A DNA stretch of 64,000 bases, taken from positions 62,001 through 126,000 of the forward strand of contig CAWHVG010000001.1 of NCBI GenBank assembly GCA_963832725.1, given 5' to 3'. This document shows positions 29,222 through 38,305 of the stretch, piece by piece. The first letter of the stretch is position 1, and each line of letters opens with the position of its first letter. The notes under the pieces were generated by a model. The model saw only the letters and a program-made list of their open reading frames with translations. It did not search any database and was not told where the DNA came from. Source of the DNA: JAEZBP01 sp963832725 (lineage in GTDB: Bacteria > Myxococcota_A > Polyangia > Polyangiales > Sandaracinaceae). A program made the position numbers and the translations under genes.

Positions 29222-30794
29222 TCAGCGCGCGACGAGCGCGCGGCGGAGGACCTTGCCGCGGTCGTTGCGCGGGAGGTCGGCGACGAACTCGACCAGCCGC
29301 GGGAACTTGTAGCGGGCGAGGTTCGTCTTGGCGTGCTCCTGCAGCGCGCCGGCCAGCGTTTCGGTGCCCTCGTGGCCTTCGCGCAGCACGACGAACGCCT
29401 TGGGCACCGTCAGCCCCTCACCGTCGTCGACGCCGACCACCGCGCACTCGCGCACCGCCGGGTGGGTGGCCAGGCAGTCCTCCATCTCCAGCGGGCTCAC
29501 GAACATCCCGCGCACCTTCAGGATGTCGTCGCCGCGGCCGGCGTAGAAGAAGTACTCGCCCTCCTTGCGGAAGAGGTCCGCGCTCACCACCCACTCGCCG
29601 TGGAAGGCCTCGCGCGACTTCGCGCGGTCGCGCCAGTAGCAGAGCGCCGCGCTGTCGCCGCGGACCCAGAGGCGCCCCATCTCGCCGTCGGCGACCTCGT
29701 TCCCATCGGCGCCGACCACCTTCGCGTCGTAGCCGGGCACCAGCCGTCCGAGCGAGCCCGGCTTCACGTCGCCCGGGTAGTTGGTGATGTAGATGTGGAA
29801 AAGCTCGGCCGAGCCGATGCCGTCCAGGATCTCGCAGTCCGCCCAGCGCGCGTTCCAGCGCTCGTAGAGCTGCGGCGGCAACGCCTCGCCGGCGCTCAGG
29901 CACATGCGAAGCGACGAAAGTTCGGCCGCGTTCGCGCGCGGGTCGTCCACCATCATGCCGGATCATCGCCGGCACGTTGGTCAGCACCGTCACGCCGTGG
30001 CGCGCGATCTGTTCGAACATCCGCGCCGGCGTCGGCTTCTCCGGGAAGAGCACGGCCGTGCCGCCCACCGCGAAGGGGAACATCAGGTTGGTCCCGGTCG
30101 CGTAGCCGAAGAAGAGCCGCGAGACGCTGACGAAGACGTCGTCCTCGTTCAGGCCGAGCACCCCCTTCGCGTAGCACTCGGTGTTGAAGGGGAAGTCGCG
30201 GTGGAAGTGGACGGCCCCCTTGGGCTTGCCGGTGGTGCCGCTGGTGAAGAGCCAGCCGGCGACGTCGTCCCGCGAGGTGTCGGCGTTCTTCGTCTCGGCC
30301 GAGGCCGCCGAGAGCGCGTCGTCGAAGCGCTCCCAACCGGGCGGCGGCGTACCCTCGCCGACCATCAGGCGCACGCGGCAGCGAGGATGGGAGGCCAGCG
30401 CCGGCTCGAGTCGCTCCAGCGTCGAGGCGTCGGCCACCACCGCCCGAGCCCGCGTATAGCCGAGCAGGTAGTCCAGGTCCGCTTCGGGCGAGAGCGGGTT
30501 GCCCATGCAGAAGACCGCGCCCGCCTTGAGCAGGCCGAAGAAGGTCACCGCGAACTCGACGCCGTCGAAGAGCAGGATGAGGACACGATCCTCCTGGTCA
30601 ATCCCGCGATCACGCAGCGCGTGCGAGCAGCGGTCGGCCATCTCCTGGACCTCGCGGTAGGTCCAGCGGCGCTCGCCGACCTTCACCGCCACCCGGTCGC
30701 CCTTCCCCTCGCGCACCCGCGCATCGAGGAAGTAGTCGGCCATGTTGAAGCGCTCTGGGAACTCGGGCGGGACGAAGTCGGCGTCGTCGGTCAT
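29222..30794 (-). CDS. Benzoate-CoA ligase family protein, frameshifted
   Basis: Adenylate-forming CoA ligase. ATG at 30794 opens MTDDADFVPPEFPERFNMADYFLDARVREGKGDRVA, an N-terminus characteristic of benzoate-CoA ligases. Motifs: A3 FTSGTTGKPKGAVHFHRD, A5 GIGSAELFHIYITN, A7 region GEMGRLWVRGDS, A8 RGDDILKVRGMFVSPLEME, and A10 Lys in NDRGKVLRRAL. A single extra base near 29957 (CGG-C-ATG) breaks the frame between PAMIR and MMVDDPRANAAEL; otherwise the protein is complete at about 523 residues. It activates an aromatic or related carboxylic acid to its CoA ester; exact substrate is inferred from family. Confidence 0.85.
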
Positions 30795-30996
30795 CGTTCG
30801 GTCGTACCAAGAACCCGATGCGCCGGAAAGCCCCGCCCTGGCGTGGGCGCGCCGGGGTCTCCACACTTGTCGGGAGGACGCTCGGATGGGGCTCCGAAAT
30901 GGAAGGGCTGGGCCGGACGTACAGTCTTCGGACTTGCGGCGCGCCCGAAGCGCCCTCAGGTCTCCATCGAGCGCCGCACCAACGCGGAGGGAAGCC

Positions 30997-32160
30997 ATGA
31001 GCGACGGATCGCCGCACAGAGGCGAACAGGACGACGAGCTGGAGGACTGGATCAAGGTCGTCGACCGGCTTCCCTTCGTCGCGTCGGTCAAGCGCGACGC
31101 CACCGCGCTCCGGCGCCTGCTCTACAATCGCCGGGCCCCGCGCATCGTCGCGGTCGGGATGCCCGGGAGCGGGCGAACCTGGCTCGCCAACGCGCTCCTG
31201 TCCGCGGTGACGTTCGGGCCGGGCGGCGCCGCGCCCTCGCCCGCGCCCGGGAGCTGGGTGCGAATCGACGCCGACGGACGGCGCCTGGACTGGATGGAGC
31301 TGCCGGCCGAGGTGGGGCGCGACGCGCTGGTGGAGATGGCCCGCCGCGCGTTCGACGAGACCGTCCCCGACGTGGTCCTGGGCGTGGTCGAGGCCGGCTC
31401 GGAGGAGAGCGCTGCGGGGACGCTGCACGACGCGCTGGAGGGCCTGCTCGGGCACCTCGGCGACCACCACGGGCACAAGCCCCCCGTGCTGGTGCTGCTG
31501 ACGAAGGTGGACACGCTCCCGCCGCAGGAGGCGACGACGCCCTACCCGCCCGAGAAGCTCGGCGGCATCGAGGCGGCCCTGGGCGCGCTCCGCAAGCGGC
31601 TGGCCGATCTCGGTCAACCGAACGAGGCCTTCCTGGCCGTGGCCGGTCGCCCGCACGAAGGCGTGGCCCGCTGGAACGTGGATCGGGTGAGCGAGGAGCT
31701 CCTCGAGCGGCTGCCGGATCAGGCGAAGATGGAGGCGGTCCGGGCGTTGGACGTAGGACGAGAGGCGCGGCGGCGCGTGGCCCGCACCATCGTCAACAGT
31801 TGCTCGGCGCTGGCGGTGACCGTCGGGTTGGCGCCCGTGCCCTTCGCGGACGTGTTTCTGCTCCTGCCGCTCCAAGGCGCGATGGTGACCGGCATCGCCT
31901 ACCTCAGCGGGCGCCCCTGGAGCCGGCGCGCCGCATCCGAATGGCTGGCATCGGTGGGCCTGACCGGAGGCGCCGGGATCGGCCTGCGCTGGGGCGCGAG
32001 ACAGCTCGTGAAGTTCATCCCGGGCGCCGGCAGCCTGGTGGGAGCGGGCGTCGCGGGCGCCGGCACACTGGCGATCGGCCGGAGCGCGATGGCCTACTTC
32101 ATCGACGGCCCCGGCGCGGTCGGCCCGCGGCTCGAGCTGCGCGCCGACAACCCCGACTGA
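30997..32160 (+). CDS. GTPase-like membrane protein (YcjF/DUF697-like)
   Basis: 387 residues. GGAGGGAAG precedes ATG 30997. An N-terminal P-loop GMPGSGRTW (residues about 54-62) and G4-like TKVD near 170 mark a divergent Era/HflX-type GTPase domain. The usual GKS is replaced by GRT, so nucleotide affinity may be unusual. The C-terminal third is hydrophobic and Gly-rich (SALAVTVGLAPVPFADVFLLLPLQGAMVTGIAYL; KFIPGAGSLVGAGVAGAGTLAIG), matching the DUF697 membrane-associated domain. The cellular role of such proteins is poorly known. The last codons are partly duplicated after the stop. Confidence 0.75.
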   Translation: MSDGSPHRGEQDDELEDWIKVVDRLPFVASVKRDATALRRLLYNRRAPRIVAVGMPGSGRTWLANALLSAVTFGPGGAAPSPAPGSWVRIDADGRRLDWMELPAEVGRDALVEMARRAFDETVPDVVLGVVEAGSEESAAGTLHDALEGLLGHLGDHHGHKPPVLVLLTKVDTLPPQEATTPYPPEKLGGIEAALGALRKRLADLGQPNEAFLAVAGRPHEGVARWNVDRVSEELLERLPDQAKMEAVRALDVGREARRRVARTIVNSCSALAVTVGLAPVPFADVFLLLPLQGAMVTGIAYLSGRPWSRRAASEWLASVGLTGGAGIGLRWGARQLVKFIPGAGSLVGAGVAGAGTLAIGRSAMAYFIDGPGAVGPRLELRADNPD

Positions 32161-32216
32161 CACGACCACCGCCCCGGTCGCCGGGCGGCTCGAGCTGCGC
32201 GCCGACGACACCGACC
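32113..32216 (+). repeat. Duplicated 3' end of the GTPase-like gene
   Basis: About 42 bp covering the final codons (encoding PRLELRADN) at 32113-32157 recurs at 32171-32216 with about six changes, just after the stop. Shared core: CGGCTCGAGCTGCGCGCC. Confidence 0.75.
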
Positions 32217-32238
32217 GGCTGGCGCGCCGAAACGACGA

Positions 32239-32271
32239 CGGCCCCGTTCGCGAAGAGCGCGAGCGGGGCCG
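32239..32271. terminator. Terminator hairpin between convergent genes
   Basis: CGGCCCCG pairs with CGGGGCCG, extended by TTCGC/GCGAG with one mismatch, around a 7-nt loop. It separates the GTPase-like gene and the desaturase gene, which end toward each other. Confidence 0.75.
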
Positions 32272-32309
32272 CTTCTGGTGGCACGCTTCTAGTGCCAATG
32301 GGGTCGGGA

Positions 32310-33320
32310 TCAGGCCCGGACGGGCTCGGACGAGGAGCGGCCCTCGGGGTAGCCGACCATCTCGCCGCGCTCCGGATCCCAGAGCTTCTGACGGAAGCAG
32401 GCCACGACGTCCTTCGGCCGGAGGCTGGTCTTGTGCGGGTGCTGGAGCTCGGGGATGCCCGCCATCGCCTCGGGAAGGCGGTAGAAGGGGATGCCCGGGT
32501 TCAGGTGGTGCACGTGGTGAAAGCCGATGTTGCCGGTCAGCCAGCGCATGATCGGCCCGCCCTCCATGTAGCTCGACGACTCCACCGCGGCGCGCGTGTA
32601 CTCCCACTTGTCACGCGGCTGTACGTACATCTCGGGGAAGTTGTGCTGCGCGTAGAAGAGGTATCCGCCGGTGGCCGTGGCCACGAAGAGCGGCACGAAG
32701 TACACGAAGAAGAAGAACGAGAACCCGAAGAAGTACCAGAGGACCGCCGTGAACGTGAGGTTCACGACGACCGCCACCGCCGAGTCCCAGTTCTTGCGGG
32801 GGTTTCGCAGGAACGAGCTGATGCACATCCCGTAGAGGAAGAGCGTGAAGTACCCGAACAGGATGGTGAGCGGGTGCCGGATCAGCTTGTACATGAAGCG
32901 CTCGCGGCGGCTCATCTTCTCCCACATGGCAGTCGTGACCATGAGGTAGCTGCCGACGTGCGAGCCGACGATCTTCGCCGTGTGCGCGTGGTGGTAGTTG
33001 TGGGTCTGCCGCCAGACCTTGGGCGGGGTGAGGACCAGGACGCCGTAGACGTACATGATCCACTTGGCGACCTTGCTGCCGCGCAGCAGCGAGTTGTGCA
33101 TGAAGTCGTGGTAGAGGATGAAGATCCGGACGACCACCAGCCCCTGGAGGAGCGCCAGCGGCAAGCGCAGCCACCACCACGGGGTGAGCGCCAGCGCCGC
33201 GGCGAGGGCGAACGTCACGGCGAAGGTCTCCACGAAGTGGAACCAGCTCCGAGCACGGTTCTCCGGCTGGAACGGCTTGCTGGCGGCGATGAGCTCTCGA
33301 CCCGACCTTGACTCGCTCAT
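32310..33320 (-). CDS. Membrane fatty-acid desaturase
   Basis: 336-residue di-iron integral membrane desaturase/hydroxylase. ATG 33320 (MSESRSGRELIAASKPFQ) is preferred over a start six residues upstream. Histidine boxes: HDFMH near residue 90, HNYHHAH near 125, and HHVHH near 283, with hydrophobic spans between (FAVTFALAAALALTPWWWL; FFFFVYFVPLFVATATGGYLFY). The box pattern places it with acyl-lipid or acyl-CoA desaturases of the FA_desaturase family. It probably introduces a double bond into membrane fatty acids, fitting the lipid-metabolism neighbourhood. Confidence 0.87.
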   Translation of the reverse strand: MSESRSGRELIAASKPFQPENRARSWFHFVETFAVTFALAAALALTPWWWLRLPLALLQGLVVVRIFILYHDFMHNSLLRGSKVAKWIMYVYGVLVLTPPKVWRQTHNYHHAHTAKIVGSHVGSYLMVTTAMWEKMSRRERFMYKLIRHPLTILFGYFTLFLYGMCISSFLRNPRKNWDSAVAVVVNLTFTAVLWYFFGFSFFFFVYFVPLFVATATGGYLFYAQHNFPEMYVQPRDKWEYTRAAVESSSYMEGGPIMRWLTGNIGFHHVHHLNPGIPFYRLPEAMAGIPELQHPHKTSLRPKDVVACFRQKLWDPERGEMVGYPEGRSSSEPVRA

Positions 33321-33348
33321 GTTGCGACGGCTCCGCAATCCAGGCGAC

Positions 33349-33364
33349 GCGTAGACCCCTACGC
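33349..33364. promoter_or_regulatory. Short inverted repeat upstream of the desaturase
   Basis: GCGTAG-ACCC-CTACGC lies 29 bp upstream of the desaturase start, next to a direct repeat ACGCACCGCG (33361 and 33379). The position fits an operator, but the site is short. Confidence 0.3.
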
Positions 33365-33612
33365 ACCGCGAACGTGATTACGCACCGCGTCAACAGCCCC
33401 CATCCCTCTGTTTCGTGGGATTTCCGACGGGCTGCCTCAGGGTACCGAGCACGTGCCCGGTGGTCGTGCGACGCGATTAGCACCTTCCGGGCCACCCCCT
33501 TCGTGGGGACCAACGGCGCGAAAGTGGCCAGTCGAGCTGCTACCCCGCGTGAAGTCTGCGAGCCACCCGTGCGCGTTTGCGCGACACCGGCCCGAGACCA
33601 TCACCACGAGCG

Positions 33613-34000
33613 TCAATCCAGCAGATAGGACACGACGATCGCCAAGCCGATGAGGCCGAACACGACCACCATCACCCATAGGCCGCCGTTCTCGCTGACG
33701 CGCGTGACCTCGGGGGCGCCGGCGCGGGCAGCGACCGGCGCCGGGATCGGCCTCGCTCTTCTTCGACGCGCCCTTCCTCGACTTCCTGGTGGCCACCCGA
33801 GGCGCCGGCTCCTCGTCGTCCTCCGGCTCCTCGTCCTCCCCCGTCCCTTCCGGCTCGGCAGTCTCGGCCGGTGGCTCGTCGTCCGGCGTTTGGGCTTCCG
33901 GCTCTTCGTCGGAGTCGTCCTCCTCGTCGAGCTCCTCGGGCTGCGGCCCTCGCGCCTTCGATGCGCTCGGACGGCGCTTGGCTTTCTTGCGCTTCGCCAT
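33613..34000 (-). CDS. Tail-anchored acidic protein, frameshifted
   Basis: ATG 34000 opens MAKRKKAKRRPSASKARG, a basic N-terminus. A very acidic Glu/Asp/Pro stretch follows (about residues 20-70), then a basic patch (RKSRKGASKKSE). After one frame change near 33745 comes APVAARAGAPEVTRVSENGG, and a C-terminal membrane span (LWVMVVVFGLIGLAIVVSYLLD). The basic-acidic-TM layout suggests a tail-anchored or single-pass protein that binds charged partners. No family recognised. The correction is supported because it brings a clean TM segment and stop into frame. Confidence 0.6.
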
Positions 34001-34172
34001 CGCGGGGACGGATAGCACATCCCTCGCCCGCACCGGCCGTTCGGTCGAAAACGCGCTCCGCTCGGCGAGCCCGCCGCCCGCACCCGTCGAGCGCTCGCGG
34101 CGCCTGACGAGCGTCCGCACGACCTGGCGATTTCGGGTGGTTCGTCGTCAATCGGTGCTCTACCGTCGCGCC

Positions 34173-34568
34173 GTGGCCACGGTGATCGACCCCGAGACGC
34201 TCGCGCCTGCGCGCGGCTACTCCAACGGCTTGGTGCTCGAGGGCACCCGCACGCTCTTCGTCGCCGGTCAGATCGGCTGGGACCGCGAAGGGCGGATCGT
34301 GTCGACGAACTTCGGCGCGCAGTTCGCGAAGGCGCTCGACAACGTGGCGGCGGTGGTGACCGCCGCCGGCGGCGAGCCGAGCCACATCGGTCGCATCACG
34401 ATGTACGTGACGGACAAGCGCCTCTATCTCGCCGCCGTGAAGGCCGTCGGCGCCGCCTACCGCGAGCGCATGGGCAAGCACTACCCCGCGATGTCCCTCG
34501 TGGAGGTGCAAGACCTGCTCGAGGAGGGCGCGCTCGTCGAGATCGAAGCCACCGCCGTCCTTCCCTGA
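34173..34568 (+). CDS. RidA family protein
   Basis: 131 residues from GTG 34173 (VATVIDPETLAPARGYSNGLVL). The RidA/YjgF/UK114 fold is clear: ARGYSNGLV near the N-terminus, LFVAGQIGWDREG, QFAKALDNVAAVVTAAGG, RITMYVTDKRLY and a terminal VEVQDLLEEGALVEIEATAVLP. RidA proteins deaminate reactive enamine/imine intermediates or act in specific catabolic pathways. Position just before an enoyl-CoA hydratase/acyl-CoA dehydrogenase pair suggests a catabolic operon. It lacks the canonical Arg-containing IPYSQA/R105 context in full, so enzymatic deaminase activity is uncertain. Confidence 0.8.
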   Translation: MATVIDPETLAPARGYSNGLVLEGTRTLFVAGQIGWDREGRIVSTNFGAQFAKALDNVAAVVTAAGGEPSHIGRITMYVTDKRLYLAAVKAVGAAYRERMGKHYPAMSLVEVQDLLEEGALVEIEATAVLP

Positions 34569-34601
34569 AGCCTCCGTCCCGAAAAACCGAGGAGAGAACC
34601 G

Positions 34602-35405
34602 ATGCCGATCGAGCCCGAGAGCTTCCGCTGGGAGCTCGACGACGCCGGGGTGGCGACCATCACCCTCGACCGCCCCGAGCGCATCAACGCGCTGACGTTC
34701 CAAATCTACGCCGAGCTGCGGGACACGTTCCGCGCCCTGAAGGACGGCCACCCCGAGGTGCGCGCGGTGGTGCTGCGCGGCGAGGGACCGCGCGGGTTCT
34801 GCTCGGGCGGCGACGTGAACGACATCATCGGCGAGCTCTTCGACCGGGACATGCAGGGCCTGCTCGAGTTCACGCGGATGACGGGCGCGCTGGTCCACGC
34901 GATCAAGACCTGCCGGCCGCCGGTGGTGGCCGCGCTGCACAGGGTCTGCTGCGGCGCGGGCGCGGTGATCGCGCTGGCCTGCGACGTGCGGCTGGCGGCG
35001 CCCGACACCCGCATCGCCTACCTCTTCCCGCAGGTCGGGTTGAGCGGCGCGGACATGGGCGCGGCGTGGCTCTTGCCACGGGTGATCGGGCTCGGGCGCG
35101 CCAGCGAGCTGCTCCTGACCGGCGAGTTCGTCGAGGCGGAGCGGGCGGCGGCGATTGGGCTGGTCAACCGCGTCGTCGAGGGCGAAAAGCTACGCGACGA
35201 GGCCCACGCGTTCGCCACCAAGTTGGCCAAGGGCCCCGCGTTCGCCCACGCGATGACCAAGCGCATGGTCGAGTACGAGGCCCACGTCGACTTCACGACC
35301 GGCATCGAGGCGGAGGCGCAGGCGCAGGCAATCTGCATGCAGCACCCGGACTTCCGGGAGGCCTACGACGCGTTCGTGGAGAAGCGCGAGCCGAGGTTCG
35401 CGTGA
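34602..35405 (+). CDS. Enoyl-CoA hydratase/isomerase family protein
   Basis: 267-residue crotonase-fold enzyme. Motifs: ITLDRPERINALTFQIYAEL, oxyanion-hole segments RGFCSGGDVNDI and CCGAGAVIALACDVRLAAP, and the active-site region FPQVGLSGADMGAAWLLPR. In that last region the usual catalytic Glu positions read Gln and Asp, so the exact reaction (hydratase, isomerase or decyclising) is uncertain. GAGGAGAG precedes the ATG. Its stop overlaps the start of the next acyl-CoA dehydrogenase (GTGA), so the two are translationally coupled and probably act consecutively on one substrate. Confidence 0.87.
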   Translation: MPIEPESFRWELDDAGVATITLDRPERINALTFQIYAELRDTFRALKDGHPEVRAVVLRGEGPRGFCSGGDVNDIIGELFDRDMQGLLEFTRMTGALVHAIKTCRPPVVAALHRVCCGAGAVIALACDVRLAAPDTRIAYLFPQVGLSGADMGAAWLLPRVIGLGRASELLLTGEFVEAERAAAIGLVNRVVEGEKLRDEAHAFATKLAKGPAFAHAMTKRMVEYEAHVDFTTGIEAEAQAQAICMQHPDFREAYDAFVEKREPRFA

Positions 35406-36553
35406 GCTCGTTCGAGAGCGCCCGCGCCTTCCTCGACGACACGCTGATCGAGGCGAGCTGGGCGCGCGCCGACGCGCTGGTCGAAGAGGGGCTGGCCATC
35501 GAGGCGGCGGAGCCCAATCCGGGCGCGGCGCTCTCGAAGATGGTCCGTTTGCTCGGCGAGCGCGGGCTGCTCGACCTGCTCACCGATGGAGGCCGCTTCG
35601 AGAAGGTCTCGTGGCGCGCCGTCTGCCTGGCGCGCGAGCGGCTCGGCCACGCGTCCCCTCTGCTCGAGCTCGCGTTCACCATGCAGGGCCTCGGCAGCTA
35701 CGCCATCACCCGCTTCGGTGACGAGGCGCAGCGGCAGCGCTGGCTGGCGCCGGTGGTCCGCGGCGAGTCGGTGGCCGCGTTCGCGCTCACCGAGCCCGAG
35801 GCGGGCTCCAATCTGAGCGGCATCACGACGACCGCGCGCGAAGAAGGCGGCGGCTACGTCCTCGACGGGCACAAGGTCTTCATCTCCAACGCCGGCGTCG
35901 CGAACCTCTACACCGTCTTCGCGGCCACGGCGCCGAAGGGCGCCAAGCGGAGGCTGAGCGCGTTCGTGGTGCCGGCCGACGCCGAGGGCGTGGAGACGCG
36001 GCCTCAAAAGGTGCTCGGCGGCCATCCGATCGGCGAGGTCTTCTTCGAGGGCGTCCGCGTCAGCGGCGCGCAGCGTCTCGGCGAAGAAGGCGACGGGATG
36101 GCGGCGGCGCTCGGCACGCTGCACCGCTTCCGCACCACCGTCGGCGCGGCGGCGCTCGGGTTCGGGCAGCGCGCGCTCGACGAGTCCGTCGCCCACGTGA
36201 AGCGCCGCCGGCAGTTCGGCGCGCCGCTGGCGGAGCAGCAGGCCGTGCAGATGGCGCTGGCCGACATGGCCTGCAATCTCGAGAGCGCGCGCCTCTTGGT
36301 GTACCGCGCCGCTTCGCTGCACGACGCGGGGGCCGGTCGGGAGGCCGAAGCCGCGGCCGGCAGCATGGCCAAGCTGATGGCGACCGAGGCGGCGTTCCGC
36401 GTGGTGGACCGCGCCGTCCAGCTTCACGGCGGGCGTGGCGTGCTGCAGGACAGCCCCGTCGCGCGGCTCTACGAGGACGTGCGCAGCCTTCGCATCTACG
36501 AAGGTGCGAGCGACATCCAGCGGATCCTGATCGCCCGCCACCTGCTGCGCTGA
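35402..36553 (+). CDS. Acyl-CoA dehydrogenase
   Basis: 383 residues from GTG 35402, overlapping the preceding stop. Family motifs: FALTEPEAGSNLSGITTTA, HKVFISNAGVANLYTVFA, RRRQFGAPLAEQQAVQMALADM, QLHGGRGVLQDSPVARLYEDVRSLRIYEGASDIQR. The classic YEGAS motif with its glutamate is present, unlike the pair at 25.6-28.0 kb, so this should be a catalytically complete homotetrameric enzyme. It forms an operon with RidA and enoyl-CoA hydratase. No frameshift. Confidence 0.92.
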   Translation: MSSFESARAFLDDTLIEASWARADALVEEGLAIEAAEPNPGAALSKMVRLLGERGLLDLLTDGGRFEKVSWRAVCLARERLGHASPLLELAFTMQGLGSYAITRFGDEAQRQRWLAPVVRGESVAAFALTEPEAGSNLSGITTTAREEGGGYVLDGHKVFISNAGVANLYTVFAATAPKGAKRRLSAFVVPADAEGVETRPQKVLGGHPIGEVFFEGVRVSGAQRLGEEGDGMAAALGTLHRFRTTVGAAALGFGQRALDESVAHVKRRRQFGAPLAEQQAVQMALADMACNLESARLLVYRAASLHDAGAGREAEAAAGSMAKLMATEAAFRVVDRAVQLHGGRGVLQDSPVARLYEDVRSLRIYEGASDIQRILIARHLLR

Positions 36554-36573
36554 GCGCGCTCGACGGGCGCTCA
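36551..36573. terminator. Hairpin spanning both stop codons of convergent genes
   Basis: TGAGCGC (36551-36557) pairs with GCGCTCA (36567-36573). The left arm begins with the TGA of the acyl-CoA dehydrogenase gene and the right arm contains the TGA complement of guaB, so one 23-bp palindrome supplies both stops and possibly termination. Confidence 0.5.
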
Positions 36574-38046
36574 GACGCGGTAGTTGGGGGCCTCTTCCGT
36601 GACGACGACGTCGTGCACGTGGCTCTCGCGCAGACCCTGCGGGCGCTGTCGGAGGAACTGGGCCTTGGTGCGCAGCTCGCCGATGGTGCGGCAGCCGGTG
36701 TAGCCCATGCCGGCGCGCAGGCCGCCGACCATCTGGTAGACGACGCTGGAGAGCGGCCCGCGATAGGGAACGCGGCCCTCGATGCCTTCCGGCACCAGCT
36801 TGCCGACCTCGTTGACCTCGGCCTGGCCGTAGCGGTCCTTGCTGCCCTGCCGCATCGCGCCGAGCGAGCCCATGCCCGCGGTAGCTCTTGTACGTGCGGC
36901 CTTGGTAGAGCACGAGCTGGCCGGGGCTCTCGTCGGTGCCCGCGAAGAGGCTGCCGATCATCACCACCTCGGCGCCCGACGGCGATCGCCTTCACCACGT
37001 CGCCCGAGAACTTGATGCCGCCGTCGGCGATGATCGGCACGTCCCGCGCCGAGGCGACCCGGGCGCACTCGGCGATGGCCGTGACCTGCGGCACGCCGAC
37101 GCCCGCGACGATGCGGGTGGTGCAGATGGAGCCCGGGCCGATGCCGACCTTCACCGCGTCGGCGCCCGCGTCGACCAGCGCCTCGGTGGCCTCCGCCGTG
37201 GCCACGTTGCCGGCCACGAGCTGCACGTCCGGGTACTTCTGCTTGGTCGCACGGACGGCGTCGATGACGCCCTTGCTGTGACCGTGCGCGGTGTCGATCA
37301 CCAGCACGTCCACGCCCGCCGCGACCAGCGCCGCCGTCCGCTCCACACGGTCGGGCCCGACGCCGATGGCCGCGCCGACCCGCAGGCGGCCCAGCGTGTC
37401 CTTGATGGCGTTCGGAAAGCGCTCGGCCTGCAGGATGTCCTTGATGGTGATGAGGCCGACCAGCTCGCCCCAATCGCCCACCACGAGGAGCTTCTCGATG
37501 CGGTGCTCGTGCAGGAGCTCGCGGGCCCGCTCCTGGCTCACGCCGGGGGGCACGGTCACGAGATCGCGCGGTCATCAGCTGCTCGACCGGCTGGTCCCGG
37601 TTGACCTCGAAGCGAATGTCACGGCTGGTCAGGATCCCGACCGGACGATCTCCCTCCACCACCGGGAGGCCCGAGATGTCGTGCCGGCGCATCAGCTCGA
37701 TGGCCTCGACGAGCCTCTGCTTGGGCCCGACCGTGACCGGGTCGAGGATCATGCCGCTCTCGGCGCGCTTGACCTTGAGCACCTCGCGCCCCTGCTCCTC
37801 GGGCGTGAAGTTCTTGTGCACGATGCCGAGCCCGCCCTCGCGGGCCATCGTGACCGCCGCGCGCCACTCGGTCACCGTGTCCATCGCGCTCGAGAGGATG
37901 GGGATGTTGAGCGTGAGCTCGCGGGTGAGGCGCGTCCGCACGTCGGCGTCGGCGGGAAGGAACTCCGAGTAGCCCGGGACCAACAAGACGTCGTCGAACG
38001 TCAACCCAGCAGTGCGCATTCGCTCCTCGATCACGGCTTCCTCCAC
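36571..38046 (-). CDS. guaB: IMP dehydrogenase, frameshifted
   Basis: Converts IMP to XMP, the committed step of guanine nucleotide synthesis. All hallmarks are present over several frames: GLTFDDVLLVPGYSEFLP, PILSSAMDTVTE, two CBS domains (HDISGLPVVEGDRPVGILTSRD; IEKLLVVGDWGELVGLITIKD), DTAHGHSKGVIDAV, the catalytic Cys loop GIGPGSICTTRIVAGVGVPQ, the flap MGSLGAMRQGSKDRYGQ, and a YRV C-terminus. Frame breaks near 37570, 36978 and 36885 each disappear when one base is removed. The start may be GTG 38046 or ATG 38019, the latter having GAGGAG just upstream. Essential gene, so the breaks are sequence errors. Confidence 0.92.
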
Positions 38047-38130
38047 GATGGAGCCGCGCAGTATAGCGACGCGGACGTCCGGGGAAAGCGAGGCAGGTCA
38101 CGGTGTCTCGCCCGCTCCGCAGGCTGCCGG

Positions 38131-38290
38131 AGCTGCCGCGCATGCTCGTCCGGCGGGTCGGGGTGGATCGCCCCCTCCTTCGAAGGGCCCCGCCCCCAGC
38201 GCCATGCGACGAACGGTTGAACGACGAATCGTTCGCCCGGAGCGGCCGCCGACCACTGCTCGCTCGCTGCGGGCGTGGCGCCGATGGCTC
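38131..38290 (+). repeat. Degenerate partial copy of the composite element
   Basis: About 72 bp at 38131-38205 match 1387-1458 with only a few mismatches (shared words TCGTCCGGCGGGTCG and CTCCTTCG.AGGGCCCCG). An imperfect inverted repeat follows (CGAACG...CGTTCG, 38216-38239), then one array-like unit CTGCTCGCTCGCTGCGGGCG at 38258. The long linker and the array are missing. Confidence 0.75.
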
Positions 38291-38305
38291 GTTGGGGCCT
38301 GTCGT

